Assembly (NCBI GenBank): GCA_964058805.1
Contig: CAXKVV010000401.1
Span: 1-64,000, forward strand
From: Schoenoplectus triqueter
Lineage: Eukaryota; Streptophyta; Magnoliopsida; Poales; Cyperaceae
DNA: 64,000 nt
Reading direction: 5' to 3'
The position numbers and the translations under genes are program-made. Under the pieces are notes generated by a model. It was not told where the DNA came from. It did no database searches and saw nothing but the letters and a program-made list of their open reading frames with translations. This document shows positions 10,794 to 25,100 of this stretch, one piece after another (position 1 is the stretch's first letter; each line of letters begins with the position of its first letter).

Positions 10794-13700
10794 CAGTACC
10801 GCCGAAAATGATTCTGGGCGCGCAAAACATGAAAATGGGAGCCGACTCCCTCAGTACCGCCGAAAATGATTCTGGGCGCGCAAAACATGAAATCGGGGCC
10901 CGACGCCCTCGGTACCACCGAAAACGAGTCCGGGCGCGCAAAACATGAGAACGAGACCTGAAGCCCTCGGTACCACCGAAAACGAGTCCGGGCGCGCAAA
11001 ACATGAAAACGGGACGCGACGCACTCAGTACCGCCGATAAAGAGTCCGGGCACGAAAAACATGGAAACGGGACCCGACGCCCACGGTACTGCCGAAAACG
11101 ACTCGAGGCGCGCAAGACATCAAGACGGGACCCGACGCCCTCGGTACCGCCAAAAAGGAGTCCGGGCGCGCAAAACATGAAATCGGGGCCCGACGCCCTC
11201 GGTACCGCCGAAAACGAGTCCGGGCGCGCAAAACATGAAAACGGGACCCGACGCCCTCGGTACCGCCGAAAACGAGTCCGGGCGCGCAAAACATGAAATC
11301 GGGACCAGACGCCCACGGCACCTCCGAAAATGAGTCCGGGGCGCCCAAAACATGAAAACGGGAACCGACGCCCTCGGTACCGCCGAAAACGAGTCCGGGC
11401 GCGCAAAACATGAAATTCGACCCGACGCCCTCGGTACCGTCGAAAACGAGTCCGGGCGCGCAAAACATGAAAACGAGACCCGACGCCCTCGGTACCGCAA
11501 AAAACGAGTCCGGGGGCGTGAAACATGAAACCGGGACTTGACGCCCTCGGTACCACCGAAAACGAGTCCGGGAGCGCAAAACATGAAAACAGGTCGCGAC
11601 GCACTCGGTACCGCCGAAAACGAGTCATGGCGCGCAAAACATGAAAACGGGAGCCGACTCCCTCAATACCGCCGAAAATGATTCCGGGCGCACAAAACAT
11701 GAAAACGGGACCCGACGCCCCCGGGACCGCCGATAACGAGTTCGGGCGCGCAAAACAAGAAAACGGGACCCGACGCCCTCGGTACCGCCGAAAACGAGCC
11801 GGGGCGCGCAAATCATGAAAACGGTACCCGACACCCTCAGTACCGCCGAAATTGAGTCGGGGCGCGCAAAACATGAAAACGGGACCCGACGCCCTCGGTT
11901 CCGCCGAAAAGGAGTCCGGGGCCGCGAAACATGAAACCGGGACCCGACACCCTCCGTACCGCCGAAAACGAGTCCGGGAGCGCCAAACATGAAAACGGGT
12001 CGCGACGCACTCGATACCACCGAAAACGAGTCCTGACGCGCAAAACATGAAAACGGGAGCCGACTCCCTCAGTACCGCCGAAAATGATTCTGGGCGCGCA
12101 AAACATGAAAACGGGAGCCACTCCCTCAGTACCGCCGAAAATGATTCTGGGCGCGCAAAACATGAAATCGGGACCCAACGCCCTCGGTACCGCCGAAAAC
12201 GAATCGAGGCGCGCAAATCATAAAAACAGGACACAACACCCTCAGTACTGCCGAAATTATGTCGGGGCGCGCGAAACATGAAACCGGGACCCGACGCCCT
12301 CCGTACCGCCGAAAACGAGTCCGGGAGCGCCAAACATGAAAACGAGTCACGACGCACTCGATACCGCCGAAAACGAGTCCTGACGCGCAAAATATGAAAA
12401 CGGGAGCCGACTCCCTCAGTACCGCCGAAAATGATTCTGGGCGCGCAAAACATGAAAACGGGAGCCGACTCCCTCAGTACCGCCGAAAATGATTCTGGGC
12501 GCGCAAAACATGAAAACGGGACCCGACGCCCTCGGGACGGCCGATAACGAGTCCGGGCGTGCAAAAAATTAAAACGGGACCCGACGTCCTCGGTACCGCC
12601 GAAAACAAGTCAAGGCGCGCAAATCATAAAAGCAGGACACGACACCCTCAGTACCGCCGAAATTGAGTCGGGGCGCGCAAAACATGAAAACGATACCAGA
12701 CGCCCTCGGTACCGCCGAAAAAGAGTCCGGGCACGCAAAACATGAAAACGGGACCCGACGCCCTCGGTACCACCGAAAACGAGTCCGGGGGCGCAAAACA
12801 TGAAAACGGGACCCGACGCACTCGGAACCGTCGAAAACGAGTCCGGGCGCGCAAAACATTAAAACGGGAGCCGACTCCCTCAATACCGCCGAAAATGAGT
12901 CCGGGAGCGCAAAACATGAAAATGGGGCCGCCGAAAACGAGAAGGGGAGCGCAAAACATGGAAATGGGACCCGACGCACTCGATACCGTCGAAAACGATT
13001 CCGGGAGCGCAAAGGATGAAAACGGGACCCGACGCCCTCGGTACCGCCGAAAATGAGTCCGGGCGCGCAAAATATGAAAACGAGACCCGACGCCCTCGGT
13101 ACGGACGAAAACGAGTCCGCGTGCAAAACATGAAAACGAGACCCGACGCCCTCGGTACCGCCGAAAACGAGTCGGGGCGTGCAAAGCATGAAAACGAGAC
13201 CCGACGCCCTCGGTACAGCCGAAAACGAGTCCGGGTACGCAACACATGAAAACGGGACCCGACGCCCTCGGGACCGCTAAAAACGAGTAGGGCGTGCAAA
13301 ACATGGAAACGGGACCCGACGCACTCGGTACCGCCGAAAATGATCCCGGGCGCGCAAAGGATGAAAATGAGACCCGACGCCCTCGGTACCGTCGAAAACG
13401 AGTCCGGGAGCGCAAAATATGAAAACGGGTCGCGACGCACTCGGTACCGCCGAAAATGACTCATGGCGCGCAAAACATGAAAACGGGAGCCGATTCTCTC
13501 CATACCGCCGAAAATGATTCCGGGCGCGCAAAAGATGAAAATGGGAAGAGACGCCATCGGGACCGCCGATAACGAGTCCGGGCGCGCAAAACAAGAAAAT
13601 GGGACCCGACGCCCTCAGTACCGCCGAAAACGAGTCGGGGCGCGCAAATCATGAAAACGGGACCCGACGCCCTCAGTACCGCCGAAATTGAGTCGGGGCG

Positions 13701-16035
13701 CGCAAAACATGAAAACGGGACCCGACGCCCTCGGTACCGCCGAAAACGAGTCCGGGAGCGCCAGACATGAAAACGGGTCGCGACGCACTCGATACCGCCG
13801 AAAACGAGTCCAGAGGCGCAAAACATGAAAACGGGTGCCGACTCCCTTAGTACCGCCGAAAATGATTCTGGGCGCGCAAAACATGAAAACGGGAGCCGAC
13901 TCCCTCAGTACCGCCGACAATGATTCTGGGCGCGCAAAACATGAAAACGAGACCGGACGCCCTCGGTACCGCCGAAAATGAGTCCGGGCGCGCAAAACAT
14001 GAAAACGGGACCCGACGCCCTCGGTACCACCGAAAACGAGTCCGAGGGCGCAAAACATGAAAACAGGAGCCGACGCACTCAGTACCGTCGAAAACGAGTC
14101 CGGGCGCGCCCAGCATCAAAACGGGACCCGACGCCCTCGGTACCGCCGAAAATGAGTCCGGGCGCGCAAAACATGAAAACGACACCCGACGCCCTCAGTA
14201 CCGCAGAAAACGAGTCCGAGCGTGCAAAACATGAAAACGGGACCCGACGCCCTCGGTATCGTCAAAAATGAGTCCGGCGTGGAAAACATGAAAACGGGAC
14301 CCGAGGCCCTCGGTACCGCCGAAAACGAGTCTGGCCGCGCAAAACATGAAAACGGGACGTGACGCACTCGGTACGGCCAAAAACGAGTCCGGGCGCGCAA
14401 AACATTAAAACGGGACCCGACGCCCTCTGTACCGCCGAAAACGAGTCCGGTCGCGCAAAACATGAAAACGAGACCCGAGGACCTCGGTACCACCGAAAAC
14501 GAGTCCGGGCGCGCAAGACATGAAAACGGGACCCAACGCCCTCGATAAAGCCGAAAACGAGTCGGGGCGCGGAAGACATGAAAACGGGACCCGACGCCCT
14601 CGGTACCGTCGAAAAAGAGTCCGGCCACGCAAAACATGAAAGAGGGACCCAACGCCCTCGGTACCGCCGAAAACGAGTCCGGGGGCGCGAAACATGAAAC
14701 AGGGACCCGACGCCCTCGGTACCGTCGAAAACGTGTCCGGGAGCGCAATACAGCAAAACGGGTCGCGACGCACTTGGTTTCGCCGAAAACGAGTCCTAGC
14801 GCAAAACATGAAAACGGGAGCCGACTCCCTCAGTACCGCCGAAAATGATTCTGGGCGCGCAAAACATGAAAACGGGACCCGAAGCCCACGGTACCGCCGA
14901 TAACGAGTCCGGGCGCGCAAAACATGAAAACGGTACCCGACGCCCTCGGTACCGCCGAAAACGAGTCGGGGCGCGCAAACCTTGAAAACGGGACACGACG
15001 ACCTCCGTATCACCGAAATTGAGTCGGGGCACGTAAAACATGAAAACGGGACCCGACGTCCTCAGTACCGCCGAAAATGAGTCCGAACGCGCAAAACATG
15101 AAAACGGGACCCGACGTCCCCAGTACTGCCAAAAACCAGATCGGAAGCGCAAAACATGAAAACGGGACCCGACACCCTCGGTACCGCCGAAAACGAGTCC
15201 GGGCGCGCAAAACATGAAAACGGGACGCGACGCACTCGGAACCGCCGATAACGAGTCCATGCGCGCAAAACATGAAAACGGGACCCGGTCCGAGCGCGCA
15301 AAACATGAAAACGGGACCCGACGCCCTCGGTACTGTCGAAAACGAGTCCGGGCGCGCAAAACATGAAAATGAGACGTGACGCCCTTGGTACTGCCGAAAA
15401 TGAGTTCGGGCGCGCAAAACTTGAAATCGGGACGCGACGCACTCGGAACCGCTGATAACGAGTCCGGGCGCGCAAAACATGAAAACGGGACCCGACGCCC
15501 TCGGTCCAGCCAAAAAGAGTCGGGGCGCGCAAAACATGAAAACCGGACCCGATGCCCTCGGTACCGCCGAAAACGAGTCCGGGCGCGCAAATCCTGAAAA
15601 CGAAACGCGACGCCCTCGGCACCGCCGAAAACGTGTCCGGACGCGCAAAACATGAAGGCGGGACCCGACGCCCCTGGTACGCCGAAACGAGTCCATGGGC
15701 GCGAAACATTAAACTGGGACCCGACGCCCTCGTTACCGCCGAAAACAAGTGAGGGAGCGCAAAACATGAAAACGGGACGCGACGCACTCGGTACCGCCGA
15801 AAATGAGTCCGGGCGCGCAAAACATGAAAACGGGAGCCGACTCCCTTAGTGCCGCCGAAAACGATTCCGGGCGCGCAAGACATGAAAACGGGACCCGACG
15901 CCCTGGGTGCCGCAGAAAATTTGTCCGTGCGGGTAAAACATGAAAACGGGACCCGACGCCCTCGGAACCGCCGAAAACGAGTCCGGGCGCGCAAAACATA
16001 AAATGGGGACCCGACGCCCTCGGTACCGCCGAAAA
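10794..16035 (+). repeat. GC satellite block B, forward orientation
   Basis: Orientation flips at about 10794, where ...GGGCCCCGATTTCA is followed by GTACCGCCGAAAATG. Variant monomers with GGGAGCCGACTCCCTCAGTA and GATTCTGGGCGC recur in groups, showing local higher-order structure with a period near 1.8 kb (for example the GAGTCATGG variant near 11,620 and a GACTCATGG relative near 13,460). Together with block A this forms a head-to-head foldback of several kilobases. Confidence 0.93.
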
Positions 16036-19000
16036 CGCGTCGGGTCCCGTTTTATTATTTTGCGCTCCCGAACTCCTTTTCGGGGGGTCCGAAGTCGTGG
16101 GCTCCTGTTTTCATGTTTTACGCTCCCGGACTCGTTTTTGGGGGTACCGAGGGTGTCGGGTCCCGTTTTCATGTTCTGCGCTCAAGGACATGTTTTCTGC
16201 GGTGCTGAGTGCGTCGGGTCCCGTTTTCATGTTTTATGCGCTCGGACTCGTTTTCGGCGGTCCTGAGGGCGATGGATCCCGTTTCCATGTTTTGCGGGCC
16301 GGGACTAGTTTTTGGCGGTACGGAGGGCGTCGGGTCCCGTTCTCATGCTTTGTGTGCCTGGACTCGTTTTCGGCAGATACGAGGGTGCCGGGTGCTGTTT
16401 TCATGTTTTCCACTCCCCGAATCGTTTCCCGTGGTACCGTGGGCGTCGGGTCTCATTTTCATGTTTTGCGCTCCCGGAATCGTTTTCGGCGGTACCGAGG
16501 GCGTCGGGTCCCATTTACATGTTTTGCGTGCCCGAACACTAGTTTTGCGCTCCCGGACTCATTTTTGGAGGTACGACGGGCATCGGGTCCCATTTTCATG
16601 TTTTGCGTGCCCGGACCCGTTTGCCACGGTACGGAGGGCGTTGGGCCCCGTTTTCAAGTTTTGCGCTCCCGACACGTTTTCGGCGGTACGGAGGGCGTAG
16701 GGACCCAATTTCATGTTTTGCACGCCCGGACTCATTTTCGCCGGAAAACAAGGTCGTCGAGTCCCGTTTTCAAGTTTTGTGCTCCCGAAGTCGTTTCTCA
16801 CGGTACAGCGGGTTTTGTGTCCCGTTTTCATGTTTTTCGCTCCCGGACTCATTTTCGGCGGTACCGAGGGCGTCGGGTCCCATTTACATGTTTTGCGTGC
16901 CCTGATTCGTTTTCGGCCTTACCGAGGGCGTCGGGTCCCATTTTCATGTTTTGTGCGCCAGGACATGTTTCCGGCGGTGCCGAGGACGTCGGGTCCTATT
17001 TTAAGTTTTGCGCTCCCGGACATGTTTCCGATAGTACCGAGGACGTCGGGTCCCGTTTTCATGTTTTACGCTCCCGGACTCATTTTCGGCGGTACCGAGG
17101 ACGTCGGGTCCCGTTTTCATGTTTTGCGCTCCCGAACTCGTTTTCGGCGGTACCGACGGCGTCGGGTCCTATTTTCATGTTTTGCGCGCCTGGACATGTT
17201 TTCGGCGGTGCCGAGGACGTCAGGTCATGTTTTTAAGTTTTGCGCTCCCGGACATGTTTCCGGTGGTACCGGGGGCATCGGGTCCCGTTTTCATGTTTTG
17301 CGCGCCCGGACTCATTTTCGGCGGTACCGACGGCGTCAGATCGTGTTTTCATGATTTGCGTGCTGATACACTTTTTCGGAGGTTCGGAGGGCGTCAGGGC
17401 CCTTTTTCATGTTTTGCATTCCCGTACTCGTTTTCGGCAGTACCGACGGCGTTAGGTCCCGTTTTCATATTTTGCGCTCTCGTACTCATTTTCAACGGTA
17501 TCGAGGGCTTCGGGTCCCATTTTCATGTTTTGCGCTCCCGAACTCGTTTTCGGTGGGACCGAGGGCGTCGGCTCCTATTTTCATGTTTTGCGCTCCCGGA
17601 CTCATTTTCGGCGGTACCGAGGGCGTCCGGTCCCATTTTCATGTTTTGCGCTCCATGACATGTTTTTGGCGGTGCCGAGTGCGTCGGGTCCCGTTTTCAT
17701 GATTTCGCGCCGGGAATAGTTTTTGGCGGTACCGAGGTCGTCGGGTCCCGTTTTCATGTTTTGTACTCGTGGACATGTTTTCGGCGGTACGAAGGGCATC
17801 GGGTCCCAATTTCATGTTTTGCGCGCCCGGACTCATTTTCGGCGGAAACGAGCGTGTCGGGTACCGTTTTCATGTTTTGCGCTCGCGGAGTCGTTTCCCG
17901 CGGTGTCGAGTGCGTCGTGTCCCGTTTTCAAGTTATCGCGGGTATCGGGTCCCGTTTTCATTTTTCGCACACCCGGACTCGTTTTCATCGGTACCGAGGG
18001 CGTCCACTCAAATTTTCATGTTTTGTGTGCTCAGACTGGTTTCCTGCGGTACTAAGGGTGTCTCATCTCGATTTCATGTTTTGCGCTACCGGACACATTT
18101 TCGGCGGTTCGGAGGGCGTCCGGTCCCGTTTTTCATGTTTTGCGCTCCCGGACCCGTTTTCGACGGTTCTGAGGGCGTCGGGTCCCTTTTTCATCTTTTG
18201 CATGCTCGTACTCGTTTTCGGCGGTACCGACGACGTCAGGTCCCTTTTTCATGTTTTGCGTTCCCGAACTCATTTTCGGCGGTACCGACGGCGTCGGCTC
18301 CCGTTTTCATGTTTTGCGGTCCGGACATGTTTCCATAGGTACCAAGGGCGTCGGGTCCCGATTTCATATTTTGCGCGCCGGTACTCATTTTCGACGGTAT
18401 CGAGGGCTTCGGGTCCCATTTTCAAGTTTTGTGCTCCTGAACTCATTTTCGGTGGGACCGAGGGCGTCGGCTCCTGTTTTCATGTTTTGCGCTCTAGGAC
18501 TCGTTTTCGGCGGTACTAAGTGCGTCGAGTCCCATTTTCATGTTTTGCGGTCCAGGACATGTTTTCAGCGGTGCCGAGTGCGTCGGGTCTCATTTTCATG
18601 TTTTGCGCGCCCGAACTCGTTTTCGGCGTTCCCGAGGACGACGGGTCCCGTTTTCATGTTTTGCGCGCCGGGACTAGTTTTTGGCGGTACGGAGGGTGTC
18701 GGGTCCGTTGTCATTTTCTGCGCACCCGGACACGTTTTTCGGCGGTAGGCTCATTTTCTACGCGCCTGGACTCGTTTTCGGCGGATACAAGGGTGCCGAC
18801 TACCGTTTTCATGTTGTGCGCTCCCAGAATTGTTTCCCGCGGTACCGAGGGCATTGGGTCTTGTATTCAAGTTTTGCGCTCCCGGACTCATTTTCGGAGG
18901 TAGGGCGGGCATCGGGTCCCATTTTCATGTCTTTTATGCCTGGACTCGTTTCCCATGGTACTGAGGGCGTCAGGTCCCGTTTTTATGTTTTGCGCTCCCG

Positions 19001-19105
19001 ACACGTTTTCGGCGGTACCGAGGGCGTCGAATCCCTTTTTCATGTATTGCGTGCCCGGATTAATTTTCGGCCGTATCGAGGTCGTCTGGTCCGATTTTCA
19101 TGTTT
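16036..19105 (-). repeat. GC satellite block C, reverse orientation, paralogue of block A
   Basis: Orientation flips back at about 16036 inside GAAAACGCGTCGGGTCCCG. The first ~150 bases align with block A from about 7064 (shared CTCCCGAACTC, a five- to six-G run, TTTTACGCTCCCGG and GCTCAAGGACATG). The segment at about 17205-17290 matches about 8010-8090, including GACGTCAGGTCATGTTTTTAAG. The end near 19034-19105 matches about 10447-10515. Block C is therefore a shortened, diverged copy of about 7064-10515. Confidence 0.88.
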
Positions 19106-19120
19106 CGCAAAACATGAAAA
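19095..19120. repeat. Palindrome at the block C/D orientation switch
   Basis: TTTTCATGTTT (19095-19105) and AAACATGAAAA (19110-19120) are perfect reverse complements separated by four bases. They are the same monomer segment in opposite orientations, so this is a head-to-head fusion point. Confidence 0.9.
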
Positions 19121-22100
19121 CAAGTCCGGGAGCGCAAAACATGAAAACGGGTCGCGACGCACTCGGTACCGCCGAAAACGAGTCATGGTGCGCAAAACAT
19201 GAAAACGGGAGCCGAGTACCGCCGAAAATGATTCCGGGCGCGCAAAACATGAAAACGGGACCCGACGCCCTCGGGACCGCCGATAACGAGTCCGGGCGCG
19301 CAAAACATGAAAACGGGACCCGACGACCCTGGTACCGCCGAAACGAGTCCGGGGGCGCGAAACATGAAACCGGGACGCGACGCACTCGGTACCGCCGAAA
19401 ACAAGTCCGGGAGAGCATAACATGAAAACGGGACGCGACGCCCTCAGTACCGCCGAAAACGATTCCGGGCGCGCAAAGCATGAAAACGGGACCGGACGCC
19501 CTCGGTAACGCCGAAAACGAGTCCGGGCGCGCAGAACATGAAAACGGGACCCGATTCCCTCGGTACCGCAGAAAACGAGTCCGGGCGGGCAAAACATGAA
19601 AACGAGACATGACGCCCTCGATACCGTCGAAAACGAGTCTAGGCGCGCAAAACATGTAAATGGGACGCGACGCACTCGGTACCACCGATAACGAGACCGG
19701 GCGCGCAAAACATGAAAACGGGACCCGACGCCCTCGGTACAGCCGAAAACGAGTCCGGGCGCGCAAAGCATGAAAACGGGACCCGACGCCCTCGGTAACG
19801 CCGAAAACGAGTCCGGGAGCGCAAAACATGAAAACGGGACCCGACGCCCTCGCTACCGCCAAAAACGAGTCAGGGAGCGCAAAACATGAAAACCGGAGCC
19901 GACGCCCTCGGGACCAACGAAAACGAGTAGGGGCGCGCAAAACATGAAAATTACACCCGACGCCCTCGGTACAGTCGAAAATGAGTCCGGGAGCGCAAAA
20001 CATGAAAACGAGACCCGACGCTCACGGTACCGCCGAAAACGTGTCCGGGCGCGCAAAACATGAAAACGGGACCCGATGCCCTCGGTACCGCCGAAAATGA
20101 GTTCGGGCACGCAAAACAAGAAAACGGGACCCGACGCCCTCGATACCGTCGAAAATGAGTCCGGGCGCGCAAAACATGAAAACGGGACCCGATGCCCTCG
20201 CTACCGCCGAAAACGAGTCCGGGCGTGCAAAACATGAAAACCATACCCGACGCCCTCGGTACCGCCGAAAACGAGTCCGGGCGCACATAACATGAAAACG
20301 GGACGCGACGCACGCGGAACCGCCCATAACGAGTCCGGGCGCGCAAAACATGAAAACGGGACCCGACGCCCTCGGTCCCGCCGAAAACGAGTCGGGGCAC
20401 GCAAAACATGAAAACGGGACCCGACGCCCTCGATACCGTCGAAAATGAGTCCGGGCGCGCAAAATATGAAAACGGGACCCGACGCCCTCGGTAAAGCCGA
20501 AAACGAGTCGGGGCGCGCAAGACATGAAAACGGGACCCGACGCCCTCGGTTCCGTCGAAAACGAGTCCGGGCACGCAACAAATGAAAGCGGGACCTGACA
20601 CCCTCGGTACCGCCGAAAACGAGTCCGGGGGCGCGAAACATGAAACCGGGACCCGACGCCCCCGGTACCGCCGAAAACGAGTCCGGGGGCGCGAAACATG
20701 AAACCGGGACCCAACGCCCTCGGTACCGCCGAAAACGAGTCCGGGAGGACAAAATATGAAAACGGGTCGCGACGCACTCGGTACCGCCGAAAACGAGTCC
20801 GGGCGCGCAAAACATGAAAATGGGACGCGACGCACTCGGTACCGCCGATAACGAGTCCGGGCGCGCAAAACATGAAAACGGGACCCGACGCCCTCGGTAA
20901 AGCTGAAAACGAGTCGGGGCGCGCAAGACATGAAAACGGGACCCGACGCCCTCTGTACCGTCGGAAACGAGTCCGGGTGCGCAACAAATGAAAGCGGGAC
21001 CCGACGCCCTAGGTAACGACGAAAACGAGTCCGGGGGCGCAAAACATGAAACCGGGACCCGACGCCCTCGGTACAGCCGAAAACGAGTTCGGGAGCGCCG
21101 AACATGAAAACACGTCGGGACGCACATGGTACCGCCGAAAATGTGTGCTGGCGCGCAAAACATGAAAATGGGAGTCGACTCCCTCAGTACCGCCGAAAAC
21201 GAGTTTGGGCGCGCAAAACATGAAAACGTGACCTGACTCCCTCAGCTCCGTCAAAAACGAGTCCTAGCGCGCGAAACATGAAAACGGGAGCCGACTCCCT
21301 CCTTACCGCCGAAAACGATTCCGTGCGCGCAAAGCATGAAAACGGGACCGGACGCCCTCGGTACTACCGAAAACGAGTCCAGGCGCGCAAAACTTGAAAA
21401 CGGGACCCGACGCCCCCGGTACCGCCGAAAACGAGTCCGGGCGCGCAAATCATGAAAACGGGACGCGACGCACTCGGAACCAACGATAACGAGTCCGGCC
21501 GCGCAAAACATGAAAACGGGACCTGACGCCCACGGTACCTCCGAAAACGAGTCCGGGCGCACAAAACATGAAGACGGGACCCGACGCCCTCTGTTCCGCC
21601 GAAAAAGGGTCCGGGCGCGCAAAACATGAAAACGGGACCCGACGCCCTCGGTACAGGCGAAAACAAGTCCGGGCGCAAAACATGAAAACGAGACCCGATG
21701 CCCTCGGTACCGCCGAAAACGAGTCTGGGCGCGCAAATCATGAAAACGGGACGCGACGCACTCGGAACTGCCGATAACGAGTCCGGGCGTGCAAAACATG
21801 AAAACGGGACCCGACGCCCTCGGTACCTCCGAAAACGAGTCCGAGCGCGCAAAACATGAAAACGGGACCCGACGCCCTCGGTACCGCCGAAAAAGAGTCC
21901 GGGCGCGCAAAACATGAAAACGGGACCCGACGCCCTCCGTACCGCCGAAAATGAGTCCGGGCGCGCAAAAAATAAAAAGGAGACCTGAGGCCCTCGGTAC
22001 CGCCGAAAACGAGTTTGGGCGCGCAAAATATGAAAACGGGACGGCGACGCACTCGGTACCGCCGAAAACGAGTTTGGGCGCGCAAAACATGAAAACGGGA

Positions 22101-25100
22101 CCGGACTCCCTCAGTACCGCCGAAAACGAGTTTGGGCGAGCAAAACATGAAAACGGGACGCGACGCACTCGGTACCGCCAATAACGAGTCCGGGCGCGCA
22201 AGACATGAAAACGGGACCTGACGCCCTCGGTAAAGCCGAAAACGAGTCGGGGCGCGCAAGACATGAAAACGGGACCCGTCGCCCTCGGTACCGCCGAAAA
22301 CGAGTCCGGGAGCACAAAATAAGAAAATGGGTCGCGACGCACTAGGTACCGCCGAAAAAGAGTCCGAGCGCGCAAAACATGAAAACGAGACCCGACGCCC
22401 CGGTTCCGCCGAAAACGATTCCGGGCGCGCAAAACATGAAAACGGGACCCGACGCCCTCGGTACCGCCGAAAACGAGTCCGGGGGCGCAAAACATGAAAA
22501 CGGGACCCGACGCCCTCGGTACCGTCGAAAACGAGTCCGGGCGCGCAAAACATGAAAACGGGACCCGACGCCCTCGGTACCGCCGAAAACGAGTCCGGGC
22601 GCGCAAAACATGAAAACGCGACCCGACGCCCTCGGTACTGCCGAAAAAGAGTCCGGGCGTGCAGAACATGAAAACGGGACCCGACGCCCTCGGTAAAGCC
22701 GAAAACGAGTCGGGGCGCGCAAGACATGAAAACGGGACCCGACGCCCTCTGTACCGTCGGAAACGAGTCCGGGTGCGCAACAAATGAAAGCGGGACCCGA
22801 CGCCCTCGGTAACGACGAAAACGATTCCGGGGGCGCAAAACATGAAATCGGGACCCGACGCCCTCGGTACCGCCGAAAACGAGCTCGGGAGCGCCGAACA
22901 TGAAAACACATCGGGACGCACATGGTACCGCCAAAAATGTGTCCTGGCGCGCAAAATATGAAAACGGGAGTCGACTCCCTCAGTACCGCCGAAAACGAGT
23001 TTGGCCGCGCAAAACATGAAAACGGGACCTAACTCCCTCAGCACCGCCGAAAACGAGTCCTAGCGCGCAAAACAAGAAAACGGGACCGGACGCCCTCGGT
23101 ACCGCCGAAAACAAGTCCGGGCGCGCAAAACATGAAAACGGGACCCGACGCCCTCGGTACCGCCGAAAATGAGTACGGGCGCGCAAATCATGAAAACGGG
23201 ACGCGACGCACTCGGAACCAACGATAACGAGTCCGGGCGCGCAAAACATGAAAACGGTACCCGACCCACTCGGTACCTCCGAAAACGAATCCGGGCGCAC
23301 AAAACATGAAGACGGGACCCGACGCCCTCGGTACAGCCGAAAAAGGGTCCGGGCGCGCAAAACATGAAAACGGGACCCGACGCCCTCGGTACCGGCGAAA
23401 ACAAGTCCAAGCGCGCAAAAAATGAAAAAGAGACCCGATGCCCTCGGTACCGCCGAAAACGAGTCCGTTCGCGCAAATCATGAAAACGGGACGCGACGCA
23501 CTCGGAACCGCCGATAACGAGTCCGGGCGCGCAAAACATGAAAACGGGACCCGACGCCCTAAGTACCTCCGAAAACAAGTCCGTGCGCGCAAAACATGAA
23601 AACGGGACCCGACGCCCTTGGTACCGCCGAAAAAGAGTCTGGGCGCGCAAAACATGAAAACGGGACCCGACGACCTCGGTACCGCCGAAAACGAGTCCGG
23701 GCGCGCAAAACATAAAAATGAGACCCGAGGCCCTCGGTACCGCCGAAAACGAGTGTGGGCGCGCAAAATATGAAAACGGGACGGCGACGCACTCGGTACC
23801 GCCGAAAACGAGTTTGGGCGCGCAAAACATGAAAACGGGACCGGACTCCCGCAGTACCGCCGAAAACGAGTCCGGGCGCGCAAAACATGAAAACGGGACC
23901 CGAAGCCCCGGTATTGCAGAAAACGAGTCCGGGTGGGCAAAACATGTAAACGGGACCCGACGCCCTCGGTACCGCCTAAAACGAGTCCGGGCGCGCAAAA
24001 CATGAAAACGGGACCCGACGCCCTCGGTACCGCCGAAAATGAGTCGTGGCGCGCAAGACATTAAAACGGGACCCGACGCCCTCGGTAAAGCCGAAAACGA
24101 GTCGAGGCGCGCAAGGCATGAAAATGGGACCCGATGCCCTCGGTCTCGCCGAAAACGAGTCCGGTAGCACAAAACAAGAAAATGGGTCTCGACGCATTCG
24201 GTACCGCCGAAAACGAGTCAGAGCGCGCAAAACATGAAAACGAGACCCGACGCCCCGATTCCGCCGAAAACGATTTCGGGCGCGCAAAACGTGAAAACGG
24301 GACCCGACGCCCTCGGTACCACCGAAAACGAGTCCGGGCGCGCAAAACATGAAAACGGGACCCGAGGCGCTCGGTACCGCCGAAAACGAGTCGGGGTGCG
24401 CAAAACATTGAAACGGACCCGAAGCCCTCGGTACCGCCCAAAACGAGTCCGGGCGCGCAAAAAAATGAAAACGAGACCCGAGGCCCTCGGTACTGCCGAA
24501 AACGAGTTTGGGCGAGCAAAACATGAAAACGGGACGCGACGCACTCGGAACCGTCGATAACGAGTCCGGGCGCGCAAAACATGAAAACGGGACCCGACGC
24601 CCTCGGTTTTTCCGAAAACGAGTCCGGGCGCGCAAAACATGAAAACGGGACCCGACGCCCTCGGTACCGCCGAAAAAGAGTCCGAGCGAGCAAAACATGA
24701 AAACGGGACCCGACGCACTCGGTACCGGCGAAAACGAGTCCGGGCGCGCAAAACATGAAATCGAGACCAGAGGCCCTCGGTACCGCCGAAAACGAGTTTG
24801 GGCGCGCAAAATATGAAAACGGGACGGTACGCACTCGGTACCGCCGAAAACGAGTTTGGGCGCGCAAAACATGAAAACGGGACCCGACTCCCTCAGTACC
24901 GCCGAAAACGAGTCCGGGCGCGCAATACATGAAAACGAGACCCGACGCCCTCGGTCCCGCCGAAAAAGAGTCGGGGCGCACAAAACATGGAAACGGGACC
25001 TGACGCCCTCGGTACCGCCTAAAACGATTCCGGGCGCGCAAAACATGAAAACGGGACCGCCCGCCCTCGGTACCGCCGAAAACGAGTCCGGGCGTGCAAA

